Shown piece after piece: positions 1 to 14,676 of a stretch of DNA of 64,000 nt (position 1 is its first letter; each line of letters begins with the position of its first letter). This DNA comes from Siphonodentalium dalli. Taxonomy: Eukaryota > Mollusca > Scaphopoda > Gadilida > Siphonodentaliidae. Below the pieces are notes generated by a model. That model saw nothing but the letters and a program-made list of their open reading frames with translations. It had not been told where the DNA came from and made no database searches. The stretch spans positions 55,140,025-55,204,024 of the forward strand of contig CP136068.1 of the NCBI GenBank assembly GCA_032622095.1. Direction: 5' to 3'. The position numbers were made by a program, and so were the translations under genes.

Positions 1-3000
1 GCTACGGTGTCAACCCTACCCCTATAGACCGTGAGCTACAATATGTCCACCCTACCCCTATATACCATGAGCTACTATATGTCCACCCTTCCCCATATAG
101 ACCTGAGCTACGGTGTCAACCCTACCCCTATAGACCGTGAGATACGATATGACCACACTATACCCCCTATAGACCGTGAGCTACGATATGTCCACCCTAC
201 CCCTTATAGACCGTGAGCTACTATATGTCCACCCTACCCCTATAGACCGTGAGCTACGATATGTCCACCCTACCACCTATAGACCGTGAGCTACGTTGTC
301 AACCATACCCCTATATACCGTGAACTACCATATGTCCACCCTACCCCATATAGACCGTGAGCTACGATATGTCAACCGTACCCCTATATACCGTGAGCTA
401 CGATGTCCCCCTACCCCCTATTGACCGTGAGCCACGATGTCCACCATACCCCTATATACCGTGAACTACCATATGTCCACCCTACCCCATATAGACCGTG
501 AGCTACGATATGTCAACCGTACCCCTATATACCGTGAGCTACGTTGTCCCCCTACCCCCTATAGACCGTGAGCCACGATGTCCCCCCTACCCCCTATAGA
601 CCGTGAGCCACGGTGTCCACACTATACCCCATATAGACCGTGAGCTACCATCTGTCAATCCTACCCTATATAGACCGTGAGCTACGATATGTCCATCCTA
701 CAACCTATAGACCGTGAGCTACGATGTCCACCCTACCACATATAGACCGTGAGCTACGATGTCCACCCTACCACCTATATACCGTGAGCTACGATATGTC
801 CACCCTACCCCAATATAGACCGTGAGCTACCATCTGTCAACCCTACCCCTATATACCATGAGCTACCATCTGTCAACCCTACCCCCTATAGACCGTGAGC
901 CACCATCTGTCAACCCTACCCCCTATAGACCGTTAGCTACGATATGACCACCCTACCCTTATAGACCTTGAGCTACCATATGTCCGCCATTCCCCATATA
1001 GACCGTGAGCTACGATATGTCAACCCTACCCCATATATACCGTGAGCTACCATATGCCCACCCTACCCTATATACCGTGAGCTACGATATGTCCGCCCTA
1101 CCGCTGTAGATCGTGAGCTACAATATGTATACCCTACCCCCTATAGACCGTGAACTACGGTGTCAACCCTACCCCCTATATACCGTGAGCTACGATGTGT
1201 ACACCCTACCACCTTTATACCGTGAGCTACGATGTCCACCCTACCACATATGGATCGTGAGCTACGATCGATGTCCACCCTACCACCTATAGACCGTGAG
1301 CTACCATATGTCCACCCTACCCCTATAGACCGTGAGCTACCATATGTCCACCTACCCCTATAGACCGTGAGGTACCATATGTCCACCCTACCCCCTATAC
1401 ACCGTTAGCTACGATGTCCACCCTATGCCCTATATACCGTGAGCTACCATGTGTCCACCGTACCCCCTATACACCGTTAGCTACGATGTCCACCCTATCC
1501 CCTATAGCCCGTGAGCGACCATATTTCCACCCTACCCCTATAGACCGTGAGCGACCATATTTCCACCCTACCCCATATAGACCGTGAGCGACCAGATTTT
1601 CACCCTACCCCTATAGACCGTGAGCTACGATGTCCACCCTATCCCCTATAGACCGTGAGCTACCATATCTCCACACTATACCCCCTATAGACCGTGAGCG
1701 ACCATATGTCCACCTACCCTATAGACCATGAGCTACCATATGTCCACCATTCCCCCTATATACCGTGAGCTACGATGTCCACCCTATCCCCTATAGACCG
1801 TGAGCTACCATGTTTCCACCCTACCCCCTATAGACCGTTTGCTACGATGTCCACCCTATCCCCTATAGACCGTGAGCTACCATATTTCCACCCTACCCCT
1901 ATAGACCGTGAGCTACCATATTTCCACCCTACCCCCCTATAGACCGTGACCTACGATGTCCACCCTACGCCCTATAGACCGCGAGCTACGATATGTCCAC
2001 CCTACCCCATATAGACCGTGAGCTACGATATGTCCACCCTACCTCATATAGACCGTGAACTACGATATGTCCACCCTACCCTTATAGACCGTGAGCTACG
2101 ATATGTCCACCCTACCCCTATAGACCGTGAGCTTCGATGTCCAACCTACCCCCTATAGACCGTGAGCTACGGTGTCAGCCCTACCCCCTATAGACCGTGA
2201 GCTACGATATGTCGACCCTACCCCTATAGACCGTGAGGTACGATATGTCCAACTACCCCTATAGACCGTAAGCTATGGTGTCAAACCTACCCCCTATAGA
2301 CCGTGAGCTACGATATCTCCAATCTACCGCATATAGACAGTGAGCTACGATATGACCACCCTACCCCATATAGACCTGAGCTACGGTGTCATCCCTACCC
2401 CTATAGACCGTGAGCTACGATATGTCCACCCTGCCCATATATACCGTGAGCTACTATACGTCCACCCTACCCCATATATGCCTGAGCTACGGTGTCAACC
2501 CTACCCCATATAGACCGTGAGCTACGATATGTCCACCTACCCCCTTATAGACCGTGAGCCACGATGTAGAACATACCCCCTATAGACCGTGAGCTACCAT
2601 CTGTCAACCCTACCCCCTATAGACCGTGAGCTACCATATGTCCACCCTACCCCTATAGACCGTGAGCTACGATATGTCAATCCTACACCCTATAGACCGT
2701 GAGCTACCATATGTCCGCTATACCCCTATAGACCGTGAGCTACGATGTCCACCCTACCACATATACCGTGAGCTACGATATGTCAACCCTGCCCCCTATA
2801 TAACGTGAGCTACCATATGCCCAACCTACGCCTGTATACAGTGAGGTACCATATGTCCACCCTACCCCTATATGCCGTGAGATACCATTGTCCACCATAC
2901 CGCTGTAGATCGTGAGCTACAATATGTCCACCCTACCCCATATAGACCGTGAACTACGGTGTCAACCCTACCCATATAGACTGTGAGCTACGATGTGTCC

Positions 3001-6000
3001 ACTCTACCCCCTTTATACCGTGAGCTACGATGTCCACCCTACCACATATGGATCTTGAGCTACGATCGATGTCCACCCTACCACCTATATACCGTGAGCT
3101 ACCATATGTCCACCCTACCCCAATATAGACCGTGAGCTACGATGTCCACCCTACCCTCTACAGACCGCGAGCTACGATGTCCACCCTATCCCCTATATAC
3201 CGTGAGCTACGATATGTCCACCCTACCCCTATAGACCGTGAGCTACCATATGTCCACCTACCCCTATATACCGTGAGCTACCATATGTCCACCCTACCCC
3301 CATTAGACCGCGAGCTACGATATCCACCCTACCCCCTATAGACCGTGAGCTACGATGTCCACCCTACCACCTATATACCGTGAGCTATGATGTCCACCCT
3401 ATCCCCTATAGACCTTGAGCTACGATATATCCACACTATACCCCCTATAGACTGTGAGCGACCATATGTCCACCTACCCCTATAGACCGTGAGCGACCAT
3501 ATGTCCACCTACCCCTATAGACCATGAGCTACCATATGTCCACCCTACCCCCTATAGACCGTGAGCTACGATGTCCAACTACCCCTATAGACCATGAGCT
3601 ATCATATTTCCACCCTACCCATATATACCATGAGCTACGATGTCCACCCTACCCCTATATAACGTGAACTACGATGTCCACCCTACCCCTATATACCGTG
3701 AGCTACCATATGTCCACCTACCCCTATAGACCGTGAGCTACGATGTCCACCTACCCCATATAGATCGTGAGCTACGATGTCCACCCTATCCCCTATAGAC
3801 CGTGAGCGACCATGTCCACATACCCCTATAGACCGTGAGCGACCATATGTCCACCTACCCCTATAGACCGCGAGCTACGATGTCCACCTACCCCATATAG
3901 ACCGTGAGCTACGGTGTCAACCCTACCCCCTATAGACCGCGAGCTACGGTGTAAACCCTACCCCTATAGACCGCGAGCTACGGTGTCAACCCTAGCCACT
4001 ATAGACCGTGAGCTACGATGTCCACCCTAGCCACTATAGACCGTGAGCTACGATGTCCACCCTACCCCATATAGACCGCGAGCGACCATATGTCCACCCT
4101 ACCACCTATTGATGTCCACCCTACCCAATATAGACCGTGAGCTACGATGTCCACCCTACCCTCTACAGACCGCGAGCTACGATGTCCACCCTATCCCCTA
4201 TAGACCGCGATCTACCATATGTCCACCTACCCCTATAGACCGTGAGCGACCATATGTCCACCTACCCCTATAGACCGTGAGCTACCATATGTCCACCCTA
4301 CCCCCTATAAACCGTGAGCAACCATATGTCCACCTACCCCTATAGACCGTGAGCTACGATGTCCACCCTACCCCCTATAGACCTTGAGCTACCATACCTA
4401 CACACTGTACCCCCTATAGACTGTGAGCGACCATATGTCCACCTACCCCTATAGACCATGAGCTAACATATGTCCAACCTACCCCCTATAGACCGTGAGC
4501 TACGGTGTCAGCCCTACCCCCTATAGACCGTGAGCTACGATATGTCGACCCTACCCCTATAGACCGTGAGGTACGATATGTCCAACTACCCCTATAGACC
4601 GTAAGCTATGGTGTCAAACCTACCCCCTATAGACCGTGAGCTACGATATCTCCAATCTACCGCATATAGACAGTGAGCTACGATATGACCACCCTACCCC
4701 ATATAGACCTGAGCTACGGTGTCATCCCTACCCCTATAGACCGTGAGCTACGATATGTCCACCCTGCCCATATATACCGTGAGCTACTATACGTCCACCC
4801 TACCCCATATATACCTGAGCTACGGTGTCAACCCTACCCCATATAGACCGTGAGCTACGATATGTCCACCTACCCCCTTATAGACCGTGAGCCACGATGT
4901 AGAACATACCCCCTATAGACCGTGAGCTACCATCTGTCAACCCTACCCCCTATAGACCGTGAGCTACCATATGTCCACCCTACCCCTATAGACTGTGAGC
5001 TACGATATGTCAATCCTACACCCTATAGACCGTGAGCTACCATATGTCCGCTATACCCCTATAGACCGTGAGCTACGATGTCCACCCTACCACATATACC
5101 GTGAGCTACGATATGTCAACCCTGCCCCCTATATAACGTGAGCTACCATATGCCCAACCTACGCCTGTATACAGTGAGGTACCATATGTCCACCCTACCC
5201 CTATATGCCGTGAGATACCATTGTCCACCCTACCGCTGTAGATCGTGAGCTACAATATGTCCACCCTACCCCATATAGACCGTGAACTACGGTGTCAACC
5301 CTACCCATATAGACTGTGAGCTACGATGTGTCCACTCTACCCCCTTTATACCGTGAGCTACGATGTCCACCCTACCACATATGGATCTTGAGCTACGATC
5401 GATGTCCACCCTACCACCTATATACCGTGAGCTACCATATGTCCACCCTACCCCAATATAGACCGTGAGCTACGATGTCCACCCTACCCTCTACAGACCG
5501 CGAGCTACGATGTCCACCCTATCCCCTATATACCGTGAGCTACGATATGTCCACCCTACCCCTATAGACCGTGAGCTACCATATGTCCACCTACCCCTAT
5601 ATACCGTGAGCTACCATATGTCCACCCTACCCCCATTAGACCGCGAGCTACGATGTCCACCCTACCCCCTATAGACCGTGAGCTACGATGTCCACCCTAC
5701 CACCTATATACCGTGAGCTATGATGTCCACCCTATCCCCTATAGACCTTGAGCTACGATATATCCACACTATACCCCCTATAGACTGTGGGCGACCATAT
5801 GTCCACCTACCCCTATAGACCGTGAGCGACCATATGTCCACCTACCCCTATAGACCATGAGCTACCATATGTCCACCCTACCCCCTATAGACCGTGAGCT
5901 ACGATGTCCAACTACCCCTATAGACCATGAGCTATCATATTTCCACCCTACCCCTATATACCATGAGCTACGATGTCCACCCTACCCCTATATAACGTGA

Positions 6001-9000
6001 ACTACGATGTCCACCCTACCCCTATATACCGTGAGCTACCATATGTCCACCTACCCCTATAGACCGTGAGCTACGATGTCCACCTACCCCATATAGATCG
6101 TGAGCTACGATGTCCACCCTATCCCCTATAGACCGTGAGCGACCATGTCCACATACCCCTATAGACCGCGAGCGACCATATCTCCACCTACCCCTATAGA
6201 CCGCGAGCTACGATGTCCACCTACCCCATATAGACCGTGAGCTACGGTGTCAACCCTACCCCCAATAGACCGTGAGCTACGGTGTAAACCCTACCCCTAT
6301 AGACCGCGAGCTACGGTGTCAACCCTAGCCACTATAGACCGTGAGCTACGATGTCCACCCTAGCCACTATAGACCGTGAGCTACGATGTCCACCCTACCC
6401 CATATAGACCGCGAGCGACCATATGTCCACCCTACCACCTATTGATGTCCACCCTACCCAATATAGACCGTGAGCTACGATGTCCACCCTACCCTCTACA
6501 GACCGCGAGCTACGATGTCCACCCTATCCCCTATAGACCGCGATCTACCATATGTCCACCTACCCCTATAGACCGTGAGCGACCATATGTCCACCTACCC
6601 CTATAGACCGTGAGCTACCATATGTCCACCCTACCCCCTATAAACCGTGAGCAACCATATGTCCACCTACCCCTATAGACCGTGAGCTACGATGTCCACC
6701 CTACCCCCTATAGACCTTGAGCTACCATACCTACACACTGTACCCCCTATAGACTGTGAGCGACCATATGTCCATCTACCCCTATAGACCATGAGCTAAC
6801 ATATGTCCACCCTACCCCCGATTGACCTTGAGCTACGATGTCCACCCTATCCCCTATAGACAGTGAGCTACGATGTCCACCTACCCCTATAGACCATGAG
6901 CTATCATATGTCCACTCTACCCCCTATATACCATGAGCTACGATGTCCACCCTACCTCTATATAACGTGAACTACGATGTCCACCCTACCCCTATATACC
7001 GTGAGCTACCATATGTCCACCTACCCCTATAGACCGTGAGCGACCATATGTCCACCTACCCCTATAGACCGTGAGCGACCATAAGTCCACCTACCCCTAT
7101 AGACCGTGACCGACCATATGTCCACCTACCCCTATAGACCGTGAGCTACGATGTCCACCTACCCCATATAGACCGTGAGCTACGGTGTCAATCCTACCAC
7201 TATAGACCGTGAGCTACGGTGTCAGCCCTACCCCCTATAGACCGTGAGCTACGATGTCCACCCCACCCCCTATAGACCGTGAGCTACGGTGTCAACCCAA
7301 CCCCTATAGACCGTGAGCTACGGTGTCAACCCTACCCCTATAGACCGCGAGCTACGATGTCCACCCTACCCCTATAGACCGTGAGCTACGATGTCCACAC
7401 TACCCCATATAGACCGTGAGCGACCATATGTCCACCCTACCACCTATAGATCGTGAGCTACGATGTCCACCCTATACCCGATATAGACCGTGAGCGACCA
7501 TATGTCCACCTACCCCTATAGACCGTGGGCTACCATATGTCCACCCTACCACATATAGATCGTGAGCTACGATGTCCACCCTACCCCCTATAGACCGTGA
7601 GCGACAATATGTCCACCCTACTACATATAGATCGTGAGATACGATGTCCACCCTATCCCCCATAGACCGTGAACTACCATATGTCCGCCCTACCCCTATA
7701 TACCGTGAGCTACCATATGTCCACCCTACCCCTATATGCCATGAGCTACGATGTCCACCCTAACACATATAGATCGTGAGCTACGATGTCCACCATATCC
7801 CCTATAGACCGTGAGCTACCATCTGTCCACCCTACCAACTATAGATCGTGAGCTAAGATGTCCACCCTATCCACTATAGACCGTGAGCTACCATATGTCC
7901 ACCCTATACCCCCTGTAGACCGTGAGCTACCATATGTCCACCTACCCCTATAGACCATGAGTTACCGTATGTCCACCCTACCCCATATAGACCGTGAGCT
8001 GCCATGTGTCCGCCCTACCCACTATATACCGTGAGATACCATGTGTCCGCCCTACCCACTATATACCGTGAGCTACGTTGTCAACCATACCCCTATATAC
8101 CGTGAGCTACAATATGTCCACCCTACCCCATATAGAACGTGAGCTACGATATGTCCACCGTACCCCTATAGACCGTGAGCTACGATGTCCACCCTACCCC
8201 ATATAGACCGTGAGCTACGATGTCCACCCTACCCCTTATAGACCGTGAGCAACGATATGTCCACCCTACCCCATATAGACAGTGAGCTACCATCTGTCAA
8301 CCCTACCCCCTATATACCGTGAGATACGATATGACCACCCTACCCCTATAGACCGTGAGCTACCATATGTCCGCTATACCCCATATAGACCGTGAGCTAC
8401 GATGTCCACCCTACCCCTATAGACCGTAAGCTACGATGTCCACCCTACCCCATATAGACCGTGAGCTACGATGTCCACCCTACCCCCTATAGACCGTGAG
8501 CTACGATATGTCTATCCTACACCCTGTATACCGTGAGCTACGATGTGACCACCCTGCCCCTATAGACCGTGAGCTACCATATGTCCGCCATACCCCCTAT
8601 AGACCGTGAGCTACGATATGACCACCCTACCCCATATAGACCGTGAGCTACGATGTGTCCACCCTACCCCTATAGACCGTGAGCTACGATGTCCACCCTA
8701 CCCCATATAGACCGTGAGCTACGATGTCCACTCTACCACCTATATACCGTGAGCTAACATATGTCCACCCTACCCTATATACCGTGAGCTACGATATGTC
8801 CACCCTACCGCTGTAGATCGTGATCTACAATATGTCCACCCTACCCCCTATAGACAGTGAGCTACGGTGTCAACCCTACCTCATATAGACCGTGAGCTAC
8901 GATGTGTCCACCCTACCCCTATAAACCGTGAGCTATAATATGTCCACCCTACCCCTATAGACCGTGAGCTACAATATGTCCACCCTACCCCAATATAGAC

Positions 9001-11160
9001 CATGAGCTACGGTGTCCACCCTACCCCCTATATACCGTGAGCTACGATGTCCACCCTATACCCTATAGACCGCGAGCGACCATATGTCCACCCTACCACA
9101 TATAGATCGTGAGATACGATGTCCACCCTATCCCCTATAGACTGTGAACTACCATTATCCACCCTACCGCCTATAGATCGTGAGCTACGATGTCCACCAT
9201 ATCCCCTATAGACCATGAGCTACCATATGTCCACACTATACCCATATAGACCGTCAGCGACCATATGTCCACCTACCCCTATATACCATGAGCTACCATA
9301 TGTCCACCCTACCCCCTATATACCGTGAGCTACGATGTCCACCCTACCCCTATATACCATGAGCTACGATGTCCACCCTACCACATATAGATCGTGAGCT
9401 ACGATGTCCACCCTATCCCCTATAGACCGTGAGCGACCATATGTCCACCTACCCCTATAGACCGCGAGCTACGATGTCCACCTACCCCTATAGACCGTGA
9501 ACTACGGTGTCAACCCTACCCCTATAGACCGTGAGCTACGGTGTCCACCCAATACCCCATATAGACTGTGGGCGACCATATGTCCACCTACCCCTATAGA
9601 CCGTGAGCTACCATTTGTCCACCCTACCACCTATTGATCGTGAGCTACGATTTCCACCCTATCCCCTATAGACCGTGAGCTCCCATCTGTCCACCCTACC
9701 ACCTATAGATCGTGAGCTACGATGTTCACCCTATCCCATATAGACCGTGAGCTACCATATGTCCACCCTATACCCCCTATAGACCGTCAGCTACCATATG
9801 TCCACCCTACCCCCTATATACCGTGAGCTACGATGTCCACCCTAACACATATAGATCGTGAGCTACGATTTCCACCCTATCCCTATAGACCGTGAGCTCC
9901 CATCTGTCCACCCTACCCCTTATATACCGTGAGCTACGATGTCCACCCTACCACATATAGACCGTGAGCTACGATGTCCACCCTACCATCTATAAACCGT
10001 GAGCTACCATATGTCCACCATACCCCTATAGACCGTGTACTACGATGTCCACCCACCACCTATAGACCATGAGTTACCGTATGTCCACCCTACCCATATA
10101 GACCGTGAGCTACCATGTGTCCGCCCTACCCACTATATACCGTGAGCTACCATATGTCCACTCTACCCATATATACCGTGATCTACCATATGTCCACCCT
10201 ACCACATATAGACCGTGAGCTACCATGTGTCCACCCTACCACATATAGACCGTGAGCTACCATGTGTCCGCCGTACCCACTATATACCGCGAGCTACCAT
10301 GTGTCCACCCAACCCCTATATACCGTGAGCTACGATATGTCCACCCAACCCCTATAGTCCATGAGCTACGATATGTCCACCCAACCCCCTATAGATCATG
10401 AACTACCATATGTCCACCCTACCCATATACATCGTGGGCTACAATATGTCCATCCTACCCCTATAGACCGTGAGATACCATATGTCCACCCTACTCCTTA
10501 TATACCATGAGCTATGATATGGCCACCCTACCCCTATAGACCATGAGCTATGATATGACCACCCTACCTCCTATAGACCATGAGATACGATATGTCCACC
10601 CTACCCCTATAGACCATGAGCTATGATATGACAACCCTACCCCATATGGACCGTGAGCTACGATATGTCGAACCTACCCCATATAGACCATGAGCTACTA
10701 TATGACTACCCTACCCTATATACCGTGAGCTACGATATGTCCACCCTACCCCTATATACCGTGAGCTACCACATATGCACCCTACCCCTATATGCCGTGA
10801 GATACGGTGTCCACCCTACCCCCTATAGACCGTGAGCTACGATATGTCCACCCTACCCTATATAGACCGTGAGCTACGGTGTCCACCCTACCCCATATAG
10901 ACCGTGAGCTACGATATTTCCACCCTACCCCATATAGACCGTGAGCTACGATATGTCCACCCTACCTCCTATAGACCGTGAACTACAATATGTCCATCCT
11001 ACCCCCTATAGTCCGTGAGCTGCTATATGTCCACCCTACCCCATATTTACGGCGAGTTACCATGTGTCCACCCTACCCCCTATAGACTATGAGATACCAT
11101 GTGTCCACCCTACCCCATATAGACCGTGAGCTACCATATGTCACCATATACCCCCTATGT
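1..11160. repeat. Satellite array, ~36 bp monomer (GACCGTGAGCTAC type)
   Basis: The whole stretch is a head-to-tail array of a monomer of about 34-37 bp. Each monomer carries GACCGTGAGCTAC, then GATATGTCCACCCTACCCC and TATA. Common variants are CGGTGTCAACC, CCATATGTCC and a 2 bp shorter GATGTCC form. Because 36 is a multiple of 3, short apparent reading frames recur on both strands (for example repeats of STLP and YTVSY), but they have no coding character. The array begins before the window and stops abruptly near 11160 against AT-rich unique sequence. Monomers differ by point changes and small indels, so this is an old, diverged array and not a freshly amplified one. A centromeric or heterochromatic role is possible but cannot be seen from sequence. 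Confidence 0.97.
2150..6815. repeat. Higher-order duplication inside the satellite (2 x 2333 bp)
   Basis: Two consecutive blocks, about 2150-4482 and 4483-6815, match almost base for base at an offset of 2333 bp, including rare private variants. Examples are a truncated monomer with CCTATTGATGTCC at about 4106 and 6439, and a TACCTACACACTGTACC monomer at about 4394 and 6727. Only scattered substitutions separate them. Neighbouring monomers outside the blocks are much more diverged. About 65 monomers were therefore copied as one unit, by unequal exchange or segmental duplication, long after the array formed. Confidence 0.9.
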
Positions 11161-11514
11161 GGATTTTTGCCAGCTATGTTTTTTCCGATAGACTGATGTA
11201 TTTCACACATTTTTTTGCTGGTTTGCCAGTCGGGCGTGTGGTGCTTTTTCATTTTATAGGCATAGCGATTTTCAACAAAGTACTGTGATTTTTTTTTGCG
11301 ATAAAATCCCTATTGGAGGTAGTGGAACTATTTCTCTCAAAATTAATACTCAAACTATATGTAAATTTTCAAACTCTGTTTCATTCGAACGGTATATAAT
11401 AAGTATCCGCGTCGATAGCGTTACATGGGCACCTGACTCGATATTTTTCTTCACTGACTATAAGGTTTTTTCATTTATTTAGTAGATATATCTGAAAAAG
11501 TACAGTGTGTGAAC

Positions 11515-11545
11515 CAGTGTTCGCGCTGTCGGTGGCCAATGTGAA
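11515..11545 (+). mobile_element. Lone hAT-like terminal sequence
   Basis: CAGTGTTCGCGCTGTCGGT is followed by GGCCAAT. It matches the reverse complement of the right end of the complete element at 32655-33622 (CAGTGTTCGCGCTGTCGGT, then AGCCAAATTAGCC). No partner terminus in the opposite orientation was found nearby. This is probably the end of a truncated copy of the same non-autonomous hAT-like family. Confidence 0.5.
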
Positions 11546-11824
11546 CGTGCGGATGCATAACGTAATCAAAGCATGCATAATGTAATTCAACTATGAACAA
11601 TACAGATGTTTCCATGATTTTCCACGAGGTCATAGGCCATGACACATTTCTATAACAACACACGAGTACTTGGATGCATATAGGTAACACGGTGGGGAAT
11701 CACTTGGTTTCGAGTTGATGAGTATCAGGCTCTCAACATGGCCTAGAAATCGTAAACGCGACCAGAAACGAGGAAAAAGTTAATAAACTATAGGATATGA
11801 CATCTTACATTGTATTTTGCCAGC

Positions 11825-12070
11825 TTACGAGCAGATGCTATATATTTTTTTCAAACAATTTGATATCCCATTTGTGTCCAAATTCACATTTGTTTGCTCT
11901 AACATTCTGACCAAAGTGGCCAGTCTAAGGATTCTCCAAGATGTATGGACTGGTGTGTTCCACGCACCTCCGACTGGCAACTTTGGTCAGAATGTTATAG
12001 AAAACCACTTAGTATTTCCAAACAAATAAGGTATCAACTTGTTTCAAAACTGGCATTATTATGCTCGTAA
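11825..12070. mobile_element. Palindromic MITE-like element
   Basis: TTACGAGCA at the left end is mirrored by TGCTCGTAA at the right. Inside, the arms ATTTGTTTGCTCTAACATTC plus TGACCAAAGTGGCCAGTC (from about 11888) face GACTGGCAACTTTGGTCAG plus AATGTTATAG (to about 12001). Outer arm segments with GATATCCC and GTATCAACTTG also pair loosely. The whole 246 bp could fold into one long imperfect hairpin. There is no coding capacity, and I could not define a convincing target-site duplication. Confidence 0.6.
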
Positions 12071-12800
12071 CAGTCAACATGCTATGTTTTGAGTCAGTTC
12101 CACATATATTATGTTTTGTGGGTTTGCACTAGCCTCGGCCATTTTGTATGCGTGGTACTCACCAACCTCTAAACCACGTGATTCCAAACGTGGGTAATCA
12201 ATGCTCACATGTTTCGAGACCGACTTTTTTATACAATTTTTCAAGATGGCCGCCAATATTGAATATCTGACATGGTAAATTTGAATTCGCAATTACTCAG
12301 GAAGTTTATGATGTATTAAGTCGTGCGGTATGTCAATCTATTGATAATTTAATACTCCTTATTCATTTGTATGAATAAATTTCATATATAGAAAATAGCC
12401 GCCAAAATGGCCACCGGAAGTGAAAAATATGACGATGTATCACTAATATCTTCTAGATCAGTGTCTACTGTTTGGAACTGGTTGAGAATTGTGACTTTAT
12501 TTTGTATTTTTTATTTTAACTGATCATTGGGGCAATGAAATAAGCAACTCTTTCGGTCCTGGCCCCTTCCAGTCCATCAAAAAATAAAAAAGATCACAAT
12601 TTGGTTTCAACAAGAAATGAGCAGAACTGTGGAATGTAAGTGCGTTACTTGTAACTGGCTCATACACAACACTGCTGAGGAATTCTGAAATATCAAATTT
12701 TACACGCATTTTACCGAATGTAAACAAAATTTAATTGATATTTCTTCAAGTTTTCGCGATAAAAATTCACACAAAAAAACAACGAATTAAGAGATATAAT

Positions 12801-13304
12801 CAGTGTTCATGCTGGGCCGAAATACCTTTTGCCCAATTGTTTGACCAAATCTTTTTTTTTTTTTGGCCAAATTAAAAAAAATTGGCCAAATTAAACCCTC
12901 AATTTCTTATCACAATTAATGAATATTTTGGTTTTATTTAGCATTTAACATTCTATAGTGTTATGTCCATACCTTCAAATACCGCGTCTATATTTCTTTA
13001 ATTCCATCATTGCTACTTGGCGATATACCACTACCCAACATCTACCATCCAGCCTTATGACAGACAAAGTATTTATTAGTGTTAATCATCAGTACTGTTT
13101 CATTGCATTTGATGGCCCATTGTTTGGTCGTGCACAGGCAAGTAAGTTAACTGTTACCCGTTAAGGCTAAGCTGTACCACATAATCAATTAGCAGATGAT
13201 CATACTATATATTTGTTTCTCTAGTCGCCAAAATTTGGCAACAGTTTTGTTTTGCCATTTTCTAAAGCCATTGGCCAATTTGGTCTATGATATCATGAAC
13301 GCTG
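12801..13304. mobile_element. Decayed non-autonomous hAT-like element
   Basis: The left end CAGTGTTCATGCTGGGCCGAA and the following GCCAAATTAAAAA / GGCCAAATTAAA stretch align with the left end of the complete element at 32655. The right end GCCATTGGCCAATTTGG ... ATCATGAACGCTG aligns with that element's right end. The ends form imperfect terminal inverted repeats (CAGTGTTCATG against CAGCGTTCATG). No matching 8 bp direct repeat flanks it (GATATAAT against GTCGTAAC), consistent with age. There is no transposase frame. Confidence 0.6.
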
Positions 13305-13317
13305 GTCGTAACTACGC

Positions 13318-13910
13318 CCAAAATACGCGGACCTGGTCAGTTTTCGAACTTGATCAAGACATTTTGCTGGGTAGGTGTTATATACCGAATATCAACAAAT
13401 CAGTGGACATTTGTTCAAATTATCGCCCTATATCGCCATACAAATTCGCGAAAAATGAACTAATTAAAGGCTCTACCGAAGGTAGGCGGACCTGGTCGGT
13501 TTCGAAATAGATCAAGATATCATTGAGCAAGTCTCGTCGACCTGGTCGTTTTCGAACTCGATCCAGACATTGTTGATCTAGTCTTATATACCGACTATCA
13601 ACACAATAAGTCGATATTTGTTCAAATTATCACTCAATCGTGATAAAAATCACGAAAATTAAGGGACGTAACACCGCACCAACGTAGGGGACCTGGTCGG
13701 TGATCGAAGTCGATCAAGACATTTTTGAGCAAGTCTCATATACAGAATACCAACAAAATCAGTAGATATGTGTTCAAGTTATTGCGCTTTCTTGATAAAA
13801 ATTCACGAAAATTAACTCATCATAGAGCCGTAACAACACCCATATGCGGATCTTGACGGTTTTCGAACTCAATCAAGACATTATTAGCAAGTCTCATATA
13901 TATGCAAGAT
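13318..13910. repeat. Tandem array of ~160 bp units ('GGACCTGGTCG' family)
   Basis: Units begin with (C)GGACCTGGTCGGTTTTCGAA and continue with CTCGATCAAGACATT, a TATATACCGAATATCAACA stretch, GATATTTGTTCAAATTAT and AAAATTCACGAAAATTAA. Four or five diverged units occur, with one shortened unit near 13525. An identical array lies at 15194-15786 in copy 2 of the duplication. The style is that of core repeats found in bivalve Helitron-derived elements, but that link is an inference. Confidence 0.7.
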
Positions 13911-14676
13911 ATAAACGAGAGGCCGATCACGATCGGCAGATGTTTAACCCATACCTTGGCGATAGCGATCTTTTTATGAGTGCAAGAATTTCAACAATTC
14001 ACAGCGTACTATTATTTATTAGTTTCATAGTGGAATCAGACATATTGAGCAACTTGCTCATTTAAACACAATAGGAAGATGGATATGACATTCGATTTCA
14101 ACTCGGTCACTCCAACAGAGATACATGTATGTGTGATAGATTGATAAAGATAATTATACCCAAACACAGTCAGACAGATGCACCATAGCTGTTAAAGATA
14201 TAATTGTTACAATATTAACATCATAATAACTCTATTTATTTAATTCTTACAATGGAACCTGAGTCATAACAGATTATGTTGTTGTGTTAGCTGCATAGTA
14301 AAAGTTATGGGATGATTGAGATTAGAGACCAACAAACACCTGAACATCTATATAAGTGAGGGGTGTATAGACCTTGATATTAAATATGATTGATAATGGT
14401 TGGATATAAAATATTTTAATACAGAATTATCAGATAACTAAAGGAGAGATATGAGAAGGGTCAAATTGAAAATATTAGAGTTATAACATTGGATCGCGTA
14501 CAGTATACATGTACCTATGGTTAATTTTATTCTAAGCTGATCATTGGAAAGATACAATGTCTGTAACAGCAGAAATATTATTAAATATTGGGTTAATATT
14601 CTCAAAACCATTCAATCAATACCAAAATCTATACGCATGAATTCACACAAAAAAACAACGAATTAAGAGATATAAT

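Larger units (their letters stand above)
11161..12763. other. AT-rich non-coding stretch
   Basis: No convincing exon is visible on either strand; open frames are short and overlapping. The stretch holds two recognisable pieces, described separately: a hAT-like end near 11515 and an imperfect palindrome at 11825-12070. A motif of the kind ATGGCCGCCA occurs at about 12246 (AAGATGGCCGCCAATATTG) and again near 12398. Similar ATGGCCGCC strings recur at 45477 and 45630, so part of this is probably dispersed-repeat sequence. Confidence 0.5.
12764..14639. repeat. Tandem segmental duplication, copy 1 (1876 bp)
   Basis: This block repeats at a constant offset of 1876 bp as 14640-16515. Differences noticed are few: the T-run near 12845 (CTTT versus ATTT and its length), CATAATCAA versus CATTATCAA near 13181, and CAACTCGG versus CAATTCGG near 14099. 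The left boundary is AATTCACACAAAAAAAC, which directly follows TACGCATG at the copy junction. Inside are a 504 bp hAT-like element, an array of about 165 bp units, and diverged pearl-like units. The near-identity means either a very recent duplication or an assembly artefact. Confidence 0.95.

Noticed and set aside
1-11160. CRISPR-like regular repeats
   Set aside because: There are no unique spacers: the whole unit is repeated, with diverged monomers and no cas genes, in eukaryotic sequence.
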